DNA of 64,000 nt from Planctomycetota bacterium. GTDB lineage: Bacteria; Planctomycetota; UBA1135; GCA-002748355. The stretch covers positions 62,001-126,000 of the forward strand of contig PDSF01000027.1 in NCBI GenBank assembly GCA_002748355.1. The letters run 5' to 3'. The position numbers and the translations under genes are program-made. Shown in pieces: positions 52,570 through 62,700 of the stretch. The first letter of the stretch is position 1, and each line of letters starts with the position of its first letter. The notes under the pieces are model-generated. The model was not told the origin of the DNA, made no database searches, and worked only from the letters and a program-made list of their open reading frames with translations.

Positions 52570-52586
52570 AAGCCAAGGAGTGGCTT
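52570..52586. other. Small hairpin in the lipoprotein-gene gap
   Basis: AAGCCA, loop AGGAG, TGGCTT: six perfect pairs, immediately downstream (minus strand) of the large hairpin at 52595-52621. Together they form tandem hairpins between two lipoprotein genes. Confidence 0.35.
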
Positions 52587-52594
52587 AGCCAGCT

Positions 52595-52621
52595 CAGTGA
52601 GCCAGGCATACTGGCTCACTG
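52595..52621. terminator. Strong hairpin after the 1237-residue lipoprotein gene
   Basis: Perfect 11-base arms CAGTGAGCCAG and CTGGCTCACTG with a five-base loop (GCATA), eight bases past the stop codon at 52630. No U-tract follows in the minus direction. Confidence 0.55.
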
Positions 52622-52629
52622 GCTTCGGC

Positions 52630-55600
52630 TTAGTTATGGGGCTTCTTCAGGCGGTAAATCACCGCGAAGGTGTCGAGGTAGGGCACCAGCGCCGGGGTCA
52701 CATTGGTGTTGTTGATGAAGGTGACACGCCAGTTCAGGAATCTTGGCGCCACGCCCGTGCGCGTGCTCACCAGCTTGTTTGCCTTGTTCTTGTAGGCCGT
52801 CACTCCCTGCGAAGCCACCCGGGCCGAGCCAGCGTACCGGTACTGTTCACAGGCGAAGTTCGGGTTCAGAAGGTTGCCAAAGTCCTTCGCCCGCATCCCG
52901 GCGGAAGGAGTGATACCAGCGTAGATCTTATCGTCATTGAGGAAGCTCTCAGAGCCACGATACTCGACGAGGACCTTAGTACCTTCCGGAAGCTTCTCGG
53001 GCGAGGGACGCATAATGATCGCGAACTCGCTGGGACGAAGCTCGGGGTCCAAGGAAGCAAAGTTCGGCAGACCATTGCGGTCAGCTCCGCCTGGCCAGCC
53101 CACGACGCCGGTCACGTCATTCTTGGCCGGCATGAGCAGGTCGCGATAGCCGAAGGTCAAGACGCTCGTCTTGCGGACGAAGTCAGCCTGGGCCCAGTAA
53201 AGGTGATCATCACCGGGAGGCGCCTTGAAACGGCCAAGGAAGCTGTTGTCAACCCAGCCGCCCTTGGCGGTCGTGGAGTTGAGCGGATCGACCTTCTGCA
53301 GCACTCCCTGCAAGTCACGGCCACCAGTTGAGTGGACACGGAACCACGGGAAACCAGGGTTGTAGAAACCATGCCCAGGTGCCGGCGGGATCGGCCCCAC
53401 CAAGGCCAACTGGAACAGGTTGTCGCCCTTGACCTTGCCGTTGGAGCTGTCATCGGGATACACGCGGAAGTCAACGAGTAGCGGCAGCGCGTAGGGATGG
53501 TGATCTTCCTTCTGGGTGCCGTCAAAGTCGTCCCTCTGCTTGGCGTTATAGCCGTCCGCATCCGGTTTGAACTCGGGGAAGAAGGGGCTGGTAATGTCCT
53601 TCGTGGTATCCGAATTCCCCGGATCGCCCGGCTTCTGGGCGCCGCCGAGGCCGGTCGGCGTCTGCGTCTTTTCATTCCAGCCGACGTAACGGCGATCGCG
53701 CCAGGTGTAGGTCCGCTGGAACTTCGGATAGCCGACGAAGGTCTCGTTGGTGGAACTCAGGAAGGCGTTGTTCGGATTGATGGTGTACATCTGATCCTTA
53801 ACCACATCCACACGCGCAGCACCATCGAGGTAGTTCGCCTCGAAGTTCGTCATCAAACCGCTACGGAAAGAGTTCCCATCGACCCCGCAGCATTTCTGCT
53901 GACCTGCAACCACAACCGGGCGCTTGTCCGGCCGCTTCTCAGAGGTGCCGAGGGTAAGGGTGTAGCGATCGAAGATATCGAAGGTCACCCGAGAAGGCGT
54001 CCGGGGCACGAAGGGCGACCAGTGCAGTTGCTCGACGTCGATTTCGAAATGGATCGGCTCAAGGTGCGAAAGTCCCAGATCGTCTTCGCGATAGGTCATC
54101 TGCAGGCGACAGCCATCACCGACGTGAGGCTCCGAAATACCGCCGTGCCATACGCCCTGGATCTGAAACATATTGCGCGGTGTTTGGTAAAGCGGGCAGC
54201 CAGGGTTACGCCTACAGGCAGCAACTTTCTTCCCACTATCTTCGCACTCTCGGCTGAACATGGGGTTCGGACGAACAAAAGGCAGAGTCGTGCCGTCAGC
54301 AACCTTGGAAAAACGAGTGGTGGGCACGCCGTAGACTCGGCCATCGCGCACCTGGAACTGTCCGAAATAATCGGTCAGGTTGCTTTGGTCGCTGGATCCA
54401 TCCTCGTCGGGTGAATTGAAGCGGCAAAGCAGGTTGCCGATCGTGTTGTCATCGGCATCCTTGCGCATCGTGAACTTGAAGCTACGAGCAAACTCACCCT
54501 GCTGACCGGAACTCAGCTCAAGTGAGCGACCGCCACGATCCAGCGGCCCCTTCGCCCCGTCAATGAGGTGGAGGAAATAGCTTTCCTCGCTGCCCTTCTG
54601 GTGCAAAAGCCCCATGGGCATCGAAAGGCGCACACCAGTGCCATCGTTATAGAGGTCGTTCTTGTGGCTCGGGATCACCGTCATATTGCCAACCTTGACG
54701 TGCCGCACCCACTTCATCTCAGGGGCGTAGCTGTTAGCAACGACGACGTTGTCCTCGGTATTGACAGTCTCAAGCGCCATGGGCTTGCTAAAGCGCAAGG
54801 CGACGGAAGCCATCGGATCGATCCACTCGTTGGCAGCGAGAGGCTTGCGAGTCACGGGATCGAGACGCGGCGGCGCCGGATCGAAGGACATGAACTCAGC
54901 AAGGCGCCCAGCGGAGGAATCACCAACCTCGGTGACACCTTTCTGAACCTTAATCGTGTTGTGGTAGTGCACCTTCACCTCGACATCGGCGCCAAGCGGC
55001 AGCGTATTCGGAGTGAAGAAGACCTCGTTCCCGCGTGAATCGAAGGCAGAAATGCTGGAGACCTCAAGACGGGCCACGGGAAGACCGCCACCGACGGCGA
55101 GCTTCGGATCACCCTCGGTTACGGGAATATCCAGGTTGCGCAGCACCTCAGCCTTGACCCGCACGACTTCGCCGTTTGCTAACGGCACGTCTTGGAAGAT
55201 CATGTCGCCGGACTGGAAGGCATTGCCCTGCGGCACAGCTCGCGGTCCAAGTGGCAGCCCTGACGTCTTGCTCAGGGGGCCATCCACGAAGGGATATCGG
55301 CCGCGGATCACGAGGTTGGCATAGCGCTTATTGATGGTCAGAACCCGCTTGCTGCGGTCGATCGCCATCAGCCCCATGACCTTGTAGGCCACGAGCTCAG
55401 GCTTATCGACGGAGCGAAGGCCGCCAGCGTTATCGTCCGAAGCGTTGGCTACCCGGAAATCGCGGATAAGAGCAGCTTCACCGCGCACGCCGACACCGTT
55501 AAAGGCCCCGTTCTCGTCGGGGCTGAGACGGAAGACCCCTGCTAGCACCCCGGCCGTAGGCAGGGCGATACGTAGGTTGGCCTGCACCGAATCACGAGAA

Positions 55601-56343
55601 AGCGGCAAGCCAAAGGGGTTGGGGTTACGACCATTGGCCTCGTTGCCCGAGATCTCGCTATCGATGATCAAGCGCTTCCCGTTTTCCTTCGAGAGAACGC
55701 GCACGTTCACCGGCGAATATGCCTGGCTTGGCACGACGAGATCCGGGTTCCCCGCCAGGCGCAAGACCTGCACGGCTGTGGGATTCGCCCGGAAATACTC
55801 ACTATCCAGCCCAAGAGCGCGATCGAAGACCAGCTGGATCGCCGAGTCATAAGGCAGGACCGGCGGAACCGTATTGCCACCAACCGTTCGGAAAGCCGAG
55901 AAGCTGCCAAGACGCTTGAGACCAGACTTGGCATGCGTCAGAGCCCGCTTGAAGGACTCCGACTCGGTAGCATCCTGATCATCCCAGAGGATGAGGAGTT
56001 CCCGGTGGCCCGTCTTTGGGTCGTAGGGCAAGAAGCGATACTGGCTCAACTTACTGGCGAAAAGGTCCTCGTTCCGGATATCCGGGTTGATTAAGACCTC
56101 TCGTTCAATGAGCACGGGCCGACGATTGGAAGCCAGCAAGCGGTCCGAGTTCTTGGGATCGACTCGGCGATAGGCGTAGATATCGACAAGACGCCCATAC
56201 TCGACGCCCGTCAGCTTCGCACGAACACCGCCCTCGTTGGCCGAGCCGGTCGTGGCGCTCGTACTGCTGCCGTCGCAGGCCGTCACCCCCAGGAGGAGGG
56301 ACAGACCCAAGGCCGCCAGCAGATGGATTGATTTCAGCTTCAT
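52630..56343 (-). CDS. Very large lipoprotein (family A, copy 2)
   Basis: The 1237-residue protein begins with a signal and lipobox 'LLLGVTACDG'. It shows several Ig-like blocks, 'YDSAIQLVFDRALGLDSEYF' near residue 165 and 'MASVALRFSKPMALETVNTE' near 515. A cysteine-bearing stretch follows ('CEDSGKKVAACRRNPGC'), then a C-terminal region with 'YWAQADFVRKTSVLTFGYRD', 'NWRVTFINNTNVTPALVPYL' and the end 'FAVIYRLKKPHN'. That C-terminal ~230 residues is clearly homologous to the truncated gene at the right window edge. It lacks the long poly-Gly tract of families B and C. The function is unknown; secreted and surface-anchored by inference. Confidence 0.82.
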   Translation of the reverse strand: MKLKSIHLLAALGLSLLLGVTACDGSSTSATTGSANEGGVRAKLTGVEYGRLVDIYAYRRVDPKNSDRLLASNRRPVLIEREVLINPDIRNEDLFASKLSQYRFLPYDPKTGHRELLILWDDQDATESESFKRALTHAKSGLKRLGSFSAFRTVGGNTVPPVLPYDSAIQLVFDRALGLDSEYFRANPTAVQVLRLAGNPDLVVPSQAYSPVNVRVLSKENGKRLIIDSEISGNEANGRNPNPFGLPLSRDSVQANLRIALPTAGVLAGVFRLSPDENGAFNGVGVRGEAALIRDFRVANASDDNAGGLRSVDKPELVAYKVMGLMAIDRSKRVLTINKRYANLVIRGRYPFVDGPLSKTSGLPLGPRAVPQGNAFQSGDMIFQDVPLANGEVVRVKAEVLRNLDIPVTEGDPKLAVGGGLPVARLEVSSISAFDSRGNEVFFTPNTLPLGADVEVKVHYHNTIKVQKGVTEVGDSSAGRLAEFMSFDPAPPRLDPVTRKPLAANEWIDPMASVALRFSKPMALETVNTEDNVVVANSYAPEMKWVRHVKVGNMTVIPSHKNDLYNDGTGVRLSMPMGLLHQKGSEESYFLHLIDGAKGPLDRGGRSLELSSGQQGEFARSFKFTMRKDADDNTIGNLLCRFNSPDEDGSSDQSNLTDYFGQFQVRDGRVYGVPTTRFSKVADGTTLPFVRPNPMFSRECEDSGKKVAACRRNPGCPLYQTPRNMFQIQGVWHGGISEPHVGDGCRLQMTYREDDLGLSHLEPIHFEIDVEQLHWSPFVPRTPSRVTFDIFDRYTLTLGTSEKRPDKRPVVVAGQQKCCGVDGNSFRSGLMTNFEANYLDGAARVDVVKDQMYTINPNNAFLSSTNETFVGYPKFQRTYTWRDRRYVGWNEKTQTPTGLGGAQKPGDPGNSDTTKDITSPFFPEFKPDADGYNAKQRDDFDGTQKEDHHPYALPLLVDFRVYPDDSSNGKVKGDNLFQLALVGPIPPAPGHGFYNPGFPWFRVHSTGGRDLQGVLQKVDPLNSTTAKGGWVDNSFLGRFKAPPGDDHLYWAQADFVRKTSVLTFGYRDLLMPAKNDVTGVVGWPGGADRNGLPNFASLDPELRPSEFAIIMRPSPEKLPEGTKVLVEYRGSESFLNDDKIYAGITPSAGMRAKDFGNLLNPNFACEQYRYAGSARVASQGVTAYKNKANKLVSTRTGVAPRFLNWRVTFINNTNVTPALVPYLDTFAVIYRLKKPHN

Positions 56344-56396
56344 GATCTAAGTCCTGTGTGCCGGAAAAGGCTCTCAGTTGGGACGAGGGACGGGTC

Positions 56397-59300
56397 TCAA
56401 TAGCGGTAGGGCAGCAAAACGAAACGGAGACCGGGCTTGGAGTTGTTGGGGCCAACGCCCGCACGCGAGATCGTGGGATCTGCTTCGTTATAGTCGGTGT
56501 TGAAGCGGACCATGATCTTTGCAAAGGGATAGCTCAGCTGCCGGAGCTTCTCCCGATTCGAAGTCAATCCCTTGCTCTCGAGATCGAATACGAATTCATT
56601 GAGGTTCTGCGGGAAGCGCTTTCGATCGAACCTCTGCCCGTTTTGCGTGAAGAAATCGGGGTTCGCCGGGTCTTTGTGGAAGGCGAAGCCGACTTGGATA
56701 TTGGCAGTGGGGAAACGCTGCTGGTTACCCACTGGACCGTGAATATAAGTGGCACCGAGTCCTTCATTGCCGTTGGTAATAACCTCGAAGAACTTATCGA
56801 GGATGGAGAACTTCGCCGCGTTCGCGGGAGCGGAACCGCTTGAGGCCGCCAACCATAGGGTATCGGTATCATGCCCCAGGATGCGGAAGTCGCGGAGTTC
56901 CGTCCCCACAGAGTCATAGAGACGCAGTTGATAGTTGCTCAGACTTCCATCCGTCGGCAGCAGATCGCTACCGATCTCTAGGACGTGCGCGCTCTGTCCT
57001 CGGAACTTCTCTCCATTATCGCGAAGCGACTTGATGACCACGGTCTCAACTTTTCCTGCCAGTTGGACCTTGGCGGGACGGTAGATGCCGGAACTCGGAT
57101 TGGTCCGAATGTAACCAGCTGCCTTGCCGCTCTTGTTCAGACCGCTAAAGAAGTATTCCGGCCCGTGCGTGCCAGGCGAAACAGCCCGTGCTCCGCTGCT
57201 AGCCTCACGACGCACCGAAGCTCCCGTAGAAATCCAGCGCGTGCGCGCCTGCGAATACTGGCTGAAAGGCACCGGCATGATGACCGGATTCGGACGGATA
57301 TCACCGCTGTAGAGGTAATCCCGCTTTTGCGTGCCGCTTAGCACTGTGCTGCCGTTGCGAACAGTGATGTTGTCGTCCTGCGGGTCATTGGTGCCATCGG
57401 CATCGCTAGCCGGAGGCACCATCAGCTGCACAATGCCCATGCCGCCAAAGCCACCGCGGTTTGCTACACCCGCATTCCACTGGGAAGCACCGGAATACTT
57501 CCTGTCGCGCAGAGGGCTGATGAAGCCCGAGTTGGTCCCAATGTCGCCGTCAGCGCTAATGGCGAAGCTGGAGTCCCAGCTACCAGCACTGGCCCAACGA
57601 CCGCCATGGGTCTCGAACTCGATGCGACTTGCGGACATCAACAGCACCATGCCGCCGGAACCAGAGCCGCCACCACCACCATGCCGGCAGCTGCCGGCGT
57701 CTTGGCCGCCGCCACCCTTACCGCCATCGGCAGATACAAGGCCCTTATCGCCGATGATGATCGGCCCGAGAGCCTTGACGATGAGCACACCAGCGCCGCC
57801 ACCGCCGCCGCCGCCTTTTTGGTCATTGAGGAAGCCCTGACCGGCTTGGAAGCAACTGCCATTGTTTTCCTTAGCTGCCGTGCGGTCGCCTCCGCCACCG
57901 CCGCCAGCACCGCCAATTGGGGCAGAAAGTTCGCCGACAACGAGCTCGCCCTTGTTATTCACCAGGGTGCCGAAGAAGTCATCGTCGCTTCTTGAGTTGG
58001 TAACGACCGTGGGGCCGGCCTTGCCGCCCTTCGCGCCACCACCGTCCCCGCGCACCATGGCGTTGGTCTGACCGTAGTAGTCATCGTCACCCTTGATGCG
58101 ATGGCTGCCGCCACCACCACCCGAGCCCGTAGCATTACTGCAGCCAACGCCACCGCCTTCGCCACCGCCGTTGCGGCGGTTGCCCGGCCCATAGCCGCTT
58201 TCGCCACGCTGGGTCGTGCCAGAGGTGTTTTGACTGCCCTTGCCACCAAGACCACCACCGCAAGCGCCCTGGCCACCAGCGGTCGGGAAGTTAGCACTAT
58301 TGAGGGTGTTGACCTGATCGCCGTCACCGCCATCCACTGACAAATGCCCGTCGATCCTTACCGTGCCAGTGGCCAGGAAGACGAGGGGATTGCTGCCGAA
58401 ACCCTGGACGGTAACGCCCTCAGGAATCGTAATATCGTGAAACGGAAAAACGCCGCCGATGACGGTAAAGGGGCGACCCTGTACCGGCTGTACTTGCTGG
58501 CGAATGGTGTTGAGAACGTTGGTCACCGCGCTAGGCCGATAGTCGAAGGGCGTGTCCTGCCCTTCGAAGGCAAAAGTCGCACTCAGGACGCCATCCTTCA
58601 GCGCAGCTACCGGATCCCGCAGCGGAGCCTCGGGATCGAGCAGATCTGTCGTCGCAAATTGAACCGAAATCGCGTCGAAGCGGGGAGCGAAGCCTTCCTC
58701 CGTTTGGAAGGTCGCGACCACGCGACGATAGCCAATCGTGCTACGGTTATTCTGCCCGGCAAGGTCCTGGAGATCCGCTTCGACGATGACCCGAACCGTC
58801 GCATTATTGGGAAGTATGCCCTCGGGACGCAGGACCATGACTGCGCCAGAATTGTCATTCTTAGGCAGTGCGACCTGGGCTCGAATCCACAGATTCTTAC
58901 CAAGCACCGGATCATCGTATTCGAGGAAAACGGAGCCCTTTTCACGGGTGTTCCAGGTCGTGGGATCTGGATTTTGCTGGACCGGAACGTTACTCGAAGC
59001 CGGGTTAAGGGCCTGATCGAAACTCAATTCCACTTCGACCGGGACACCGGAGAGTTCGTTCAACAAGACGCGGCCGTTAACCGTTGGGGTGATGTCGGTC
59101 CGGAGCACTGCTGGCCCATAGGGAAGGCTGTCGTCAAAAAGCTCCGGCGGCGTTGACCCGGTGCGGGTACGAAAGCTGAGCGCCTTGATCTTGCTGTCAT
59201 TGCTGATGCCCCGGCCTTCCAGATCTCTGATCGTCGGGGTCGTTCCAGAAGTGGTCTGGGCAAAAGAAACGATGTACTGGCGCGCAGGCCGAAAACCACC

Positions 59301-59702
59301 ATTGCTGTAACTGTCGTTACTGGGCAGCTTGGGATCGAACTTCAATACCGTCCGATCCACGACGGCGCCCTTCTTCCCGTAGGAGAAGTTACCGACAACC
59401 TGCTCAGAAACGGGGTTCCCGCTTAGGTCGCGAACAGTGAAGTTCACGCTGTTGAAGTTGACCGTTGAGAGATCGAACTCACGTGAGAAGTGAATCGTCA
59501 GTCCGTTGTTCAGGAAGATTTCGCCGTTGTTCTCTGGCTCGGTGCCAAGGATGACAAAGGATCCGCCTGTACCCGCAGCACCGGTCTCTCCTCCGCCGCC
59601 ACTACAGGAACCAAGACCAAGGAACATACCCAGCAGGAGAGAGCCTGTGGCCATCCGCGCAAGAGGCGTCATGCGTGTTTGCTTTCCGAAAGGAGTCATC
59701 AT
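56397..59702 (-). CDS. Very large Gly-rich lipoprotein (family B, copy 2)
   Basis: From the ATG at 59702 the protein is about 1101 residues (GTG 59711 and ATG 59672 are alternatives). Lipobox 'LGLGSCSGGG'. Ig-like block 1 has 'GEIFLNNGLTIHFSREFDLS' and block 2 'VPVEVELSFDQALNPASSNV'. At about 440 'VFLATGTVRIDGHLSVDGGD' introduces a ~250-residue region with many Gly tracts ('GGGEGGGVGCSNATGSGGGG', 'GGGGGGAGVLIVKALGPIII'), periodic like a beta-solenoid. The C-terminal part has 'MPVPFSQYSQARTRWISTGA' and ends 'FVLLPYRY'. It is a full-length paralogue of the next gene. Role unknown; a repetitive extracellular structure is the simplest guess. Confidence 0.82.
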   Translation of the reverse strand: MMTPFGKQTRMTPLARMATGSLLLGMFLGLGSCSGGGGETGAAGTGGSFVILGTEPENNGEIFLNNGLTIHFSREFDLSTVNFNSVNFTVRDLSGNPVSEQVVGNFSYGKKGAVVDRTVLKFDPKLPSNDSYSNGGFRPARQYIVSFAQTTSGTTPTIRDLEGRGISNDSKIKALSFRTRTGSTPPELFDDSLPYGPAVLRTDITPTVNGRVLLNELSGVPVEVELSFDQALNPASSNVPVQQNPDPTTWNTREKGSVFLEYDDPVLGKNLWIRAQVALPKNDNSGAVMVLRPEGILPNNATVRVIVEADLQDLAGQNNRSTIGYRRVVATFQTEEGFAPRFDAISVQFATTDLLDPEAPLRDPVAALKDGVLSATFAFEGQDTPFDYRPSAVTNVLNTIRQQVQPVQGRPFTVIGGVFPFHDITIPEGVTVQGFGSNPLVFLATGTVRIDGHLSVDGGDGDQVNTLNSANFPTAGGQGACGGGLGGKGSQNTSGTTQRGESGYGPGNRRNGGGEGGGVGCSNATGSGGGGGSHRIKGDDDYYGQTNAMVRGDGGGAKGGKAGPTVVTNSRSDDDFFGTLVNNKGELVVGELSAPIGGAGGGGGGDRTAAKENNGSCFQAGQGFLNDQKGGGGGGGAGVLIVKALGPIIIGDKGLVSADGGKGGGGQDAGSCRHGGGGGSGSGGMVLLMSASRIEFETHGGRWASAGSWDSSFAISADGDIGTNSGFISPLRDRKYSGASQWNAGVANRGGFGGMGIVQLMVPPASDADGTNDPQDDNITVRNGSTVLSGTQKRDYLYSGDIRPNPVIMPVPFSQYSQARTRWISTGASVRREASSGARAVSPGTHGPEYFFSGLNKSGKAAGYIRTNPSSGIYRPAKVQLAGKVETVVIKSLRDNGEKFRGQSAHVLEIGSDLLPTDGSLSNYQLRLYDSVGTELRDFRILGHDTDTLWLAASSGSAPANAAKFSILDKFFEVITNGNEGLGATYIHGPVGNQQRFPTANIQVGFAFHKDPANPDFFTQNGQRFDRKRFPQNLNEFVFDLESKGLTSNREKLRQLSYPFAKIMVRFNTDYNEADPTISRAGVGPNNSKPGLRFVLLPYRY

Positions 59703-59753
59703 TCCACTCACGTTGTCCTGAGGACGCCGGGTTCTTCACAGCCACCACGGAGA

Positions 59754-59773
59754 GCTGCGCCCGGCAGCGCAGC
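59754..59773. other. Hairpin between the two family-B lipoprotein genes
   Basis: GCTGCGC, loop CCGGCA, GCGCAGC: seven perfect pairs in the 87-base gap between the paralogues. No T-run follows, so a role in termination is doubtful. Confidence 0.3.
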
Positions 59774-59789
59774 ACCTCGTGACGGTCGA

Positions 59790-62700
59790 TTAGAAGCGGT
59801 AGGGCAAGAGGATCTTGTGCAGCTGCGGGATGCGCGTCGATGACGGGCTCACCGGGTTTGGCCCCGCAAGGTTGTCCGGATCCTTCGGGTTGTAGTTGAG
59901 GTTGAAACGGACCTGCAGCTTCGCAAACGGATACTGCAGTTTCGCAAGCGCGGCGCGCGCCGAGCTGCTCGCGAGGTCACGCGCGAAGGTCCCCAGCTCC
60001 TGCGGGAAGCGGTTACGGTCATAGCTCTTGCCGCCCAGCTGGTAGAGATCGGGGTTGCTCGGGTTTTTGTGGAAGGCAAAACCAAGCTGCAACGTCGTTG
60101 CCGGATGCAGGGCATTGCTCATCGCGAAGGTCTCGCCCAGGCCTGGCTTCAAGACGTTGTTGGCATCTGGGGTCAAGACATCAAAGAACTTGGCGTGGAT
60201 CGACAGGCCAAGGATGCCTTCGGGCAGGGCGCCATCGTTACGGTCGAGGAAGCAGACGCTGCTGCTGTGGCCAACGATGCGAAACTCGCCCAGGACCTTG
60301 TTGTGCGCGCCATGCAGATAGGCCCGATAGTTGGCGTAGCTGCCATCGCTCGGCAAGACCCCCTGGCTCAGTGCCAGTTCGTAGACAGGTTGCCCGCGAT
60401 GGACTCCAGACACCGGAGCGCTTGCGAGCTGGACGACCTTCAGATTCTGCGGCCCCAGTGGGATCGGCGCAGGACTGTATTGCCCGGTCGCCGGATCCGT
60501 CGCCACATAACCCGCAGTTTTGCCGGCAGTCTGGATTCCCGAGAAGAAGTAATCGGGACCCGGCACGGCAGGCGAGAGAATCGCTCGTGCCCCAGGACCG
60601 GTATTGGTGACCTGACGACGGAGGGTTGCCCCGGTAGCAATCCAACGCGTGCGCACCTGTGAGAAACGGCTGTACGGCACTGGCATTACAATAGGACGCG
60701 GCCGGACATCACCCTGGTAAATCCATTCGGTCTTCTGCGCACCGCTAATCGGCTTGCCGACCTTGTCGATGATATGAATGTTGTCGTCCTGAACATTGCC
60801 CGTGCCATCGGCATCGCTACCGGGAGGCACCATGAACTGGACGACGCCCATACCGCCAAAGCCACCCCGGTTCTTTTCGCCAGGATTACTGGACACGTAT
60901 TTCTCGGTGCGGACCGGATTGCTCAGGCCGATGCCGCCATCGGCGGTCACGGCAAAACGAGAGTCGCGGGCGGGCGCTTTCCAAGGGTCACCATGCTGCC
61001 ATAGCTCGATGGAGGTCGCCGACATCAGGATGACCATGCCACCTGAGCCGCCACCGCCGCCACCAGCCTGCAGGTTGGAAGCGTTTGGCTCGCCGCCGCC
61101 GCCATTTCCACCATTGCTGCTAATCAAGCCGGTTTGGGTGACTTCAATCTTACCGAGCGACTTGATGATCAAGACGCCGCCACCGGCGCCGCCGCCGCCG
61201 CCTCGCTCATCGTTGAAGAACGACGCCGGGCCGGCAAAGCAGCTCGCTGCCGAGGTGCGATCACCACCACCGCCACCAGCATTGCCGCCGCGAGGAGCTT
61301 TCAGCTCGCCATGGTAGACCTTGCCATCCTTGGTGACCTGGCGTCCCCAGAAGTTGTTGTTCGGGTTATCGTCCGAAAAGACCAGGCTTCCCGGCTTTCC
61401 GCCGCGGACATCGCCCTTGTTTCCAAGCCCCTTACCGCCGTTACCGGCGACGATGGGATCACTTGAGAAACTGTAGAAGTCCGTGTCTCCCTGGGTCGCG
61501 AAAGCACCGCCACCACCACCGGATCCGACATAACCCGCCTGGATCGGACCACAGGAAATGCTGCCGCCCTCTCCGCCGGCCCCGACCTCATTACCAGGGC
61601 CTTCACCGGTTTCACCTTGAGCCGTGGAGTCGCTGGTGTTTTGACTGGCACGGCCACCATTACCGCCACCAGCATTACCAACGCCCCCCTTGCTCGGCAT
61701 ATTGGCCGAGTTGATCGCGACCGCACCTTCACCGTCACCACCGTCGACACTAAGCGTGCCTTCGATCTTTACCTTGCCCGTGGCCAGGAAGACAGCCGGG
61801 TTGGGGCCTGAAGCCGAAACGCGCACACCCTGCGGAATGTGGATATTGCGGAAGGGGAAAACACCGCCCGAGACGGGAAGCTTGTTACCGTTCTTCGGCT
61901 GAACCACCGTGAACTTGGTGTTCAAGACCACATCAGAGCTGGGTCCATAGTCGAAGGGGGTGTCGATACCTTCGAAGTTAAAGGATGCTCGAACGATGCC
62001 ATTGGTGATCTCTGCAACCGGATCCCGGTAGCTAGCCTCGCGGTCAAAAATCTCCGTCTTCGCCAGATTGAAAGCAATCGCGTCAAACTGCGAGCCGAAG
62101 GCTGCTTCGGTGCGGAACTTTCCGACCACCTGCCGGTAGCTCGAATCCTGGATATTGGTCTCACCAGCGATATCGCGGAACTCCGCCAGCACGACCACCC
62201 GAATTTCGGCGTTATTGGGAAGGACAGCATCAGGCCGCAGGGTGATGAGCGCACCCTTACTAGTGTTCGAGTCGAGACTGACCTGAGTACGGATCCACGT
62301 GCTGGGGCCAAACTCGGGGTCATCATATTCGAGGAAGATCTTCCCCTTGGTGCGGCTATTGGCCTGGAGCGGATCTTGGTTCTGATCCTTCGGCACATTC
62401 GTCATCGCCGGATCGACCGGCTGGTTGAATCGCAGGCTCACCTCCACCGGCACGTCGCCCAGCTTATTGAGGCTGACACGCGATCCGATCAGCGGACTTA
62501 CATCGACGCTGGTCACTCGCGGTCCACCAACCTTCTGGTCCAGGAAGAGCTGGCTCGGCTCGGTCCCCGTTGGCGCCAGCAGGGTCAACTGCTTGATCGG
62601 GGAATTCGGCGAGAGCGAGCGCCCCGACACATCGCGCACGGTCTGGGCCGTCGCACTCTGACTACCGGCAAAGATAATCTGATAGCTGCGGCCGGGCTTG

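Noticed and set aside
57640..58280. Dense GCC/ACC trinucleotide repeats that look like a repeat array
   Set aside because: They are the codons of the Gly-rich tracts in the minus-strand lipoprotein, with no fixed repeat length and no CRISPR-like spacing. The same applies at 27440-28200, 30060-30880 and 61030-61700.
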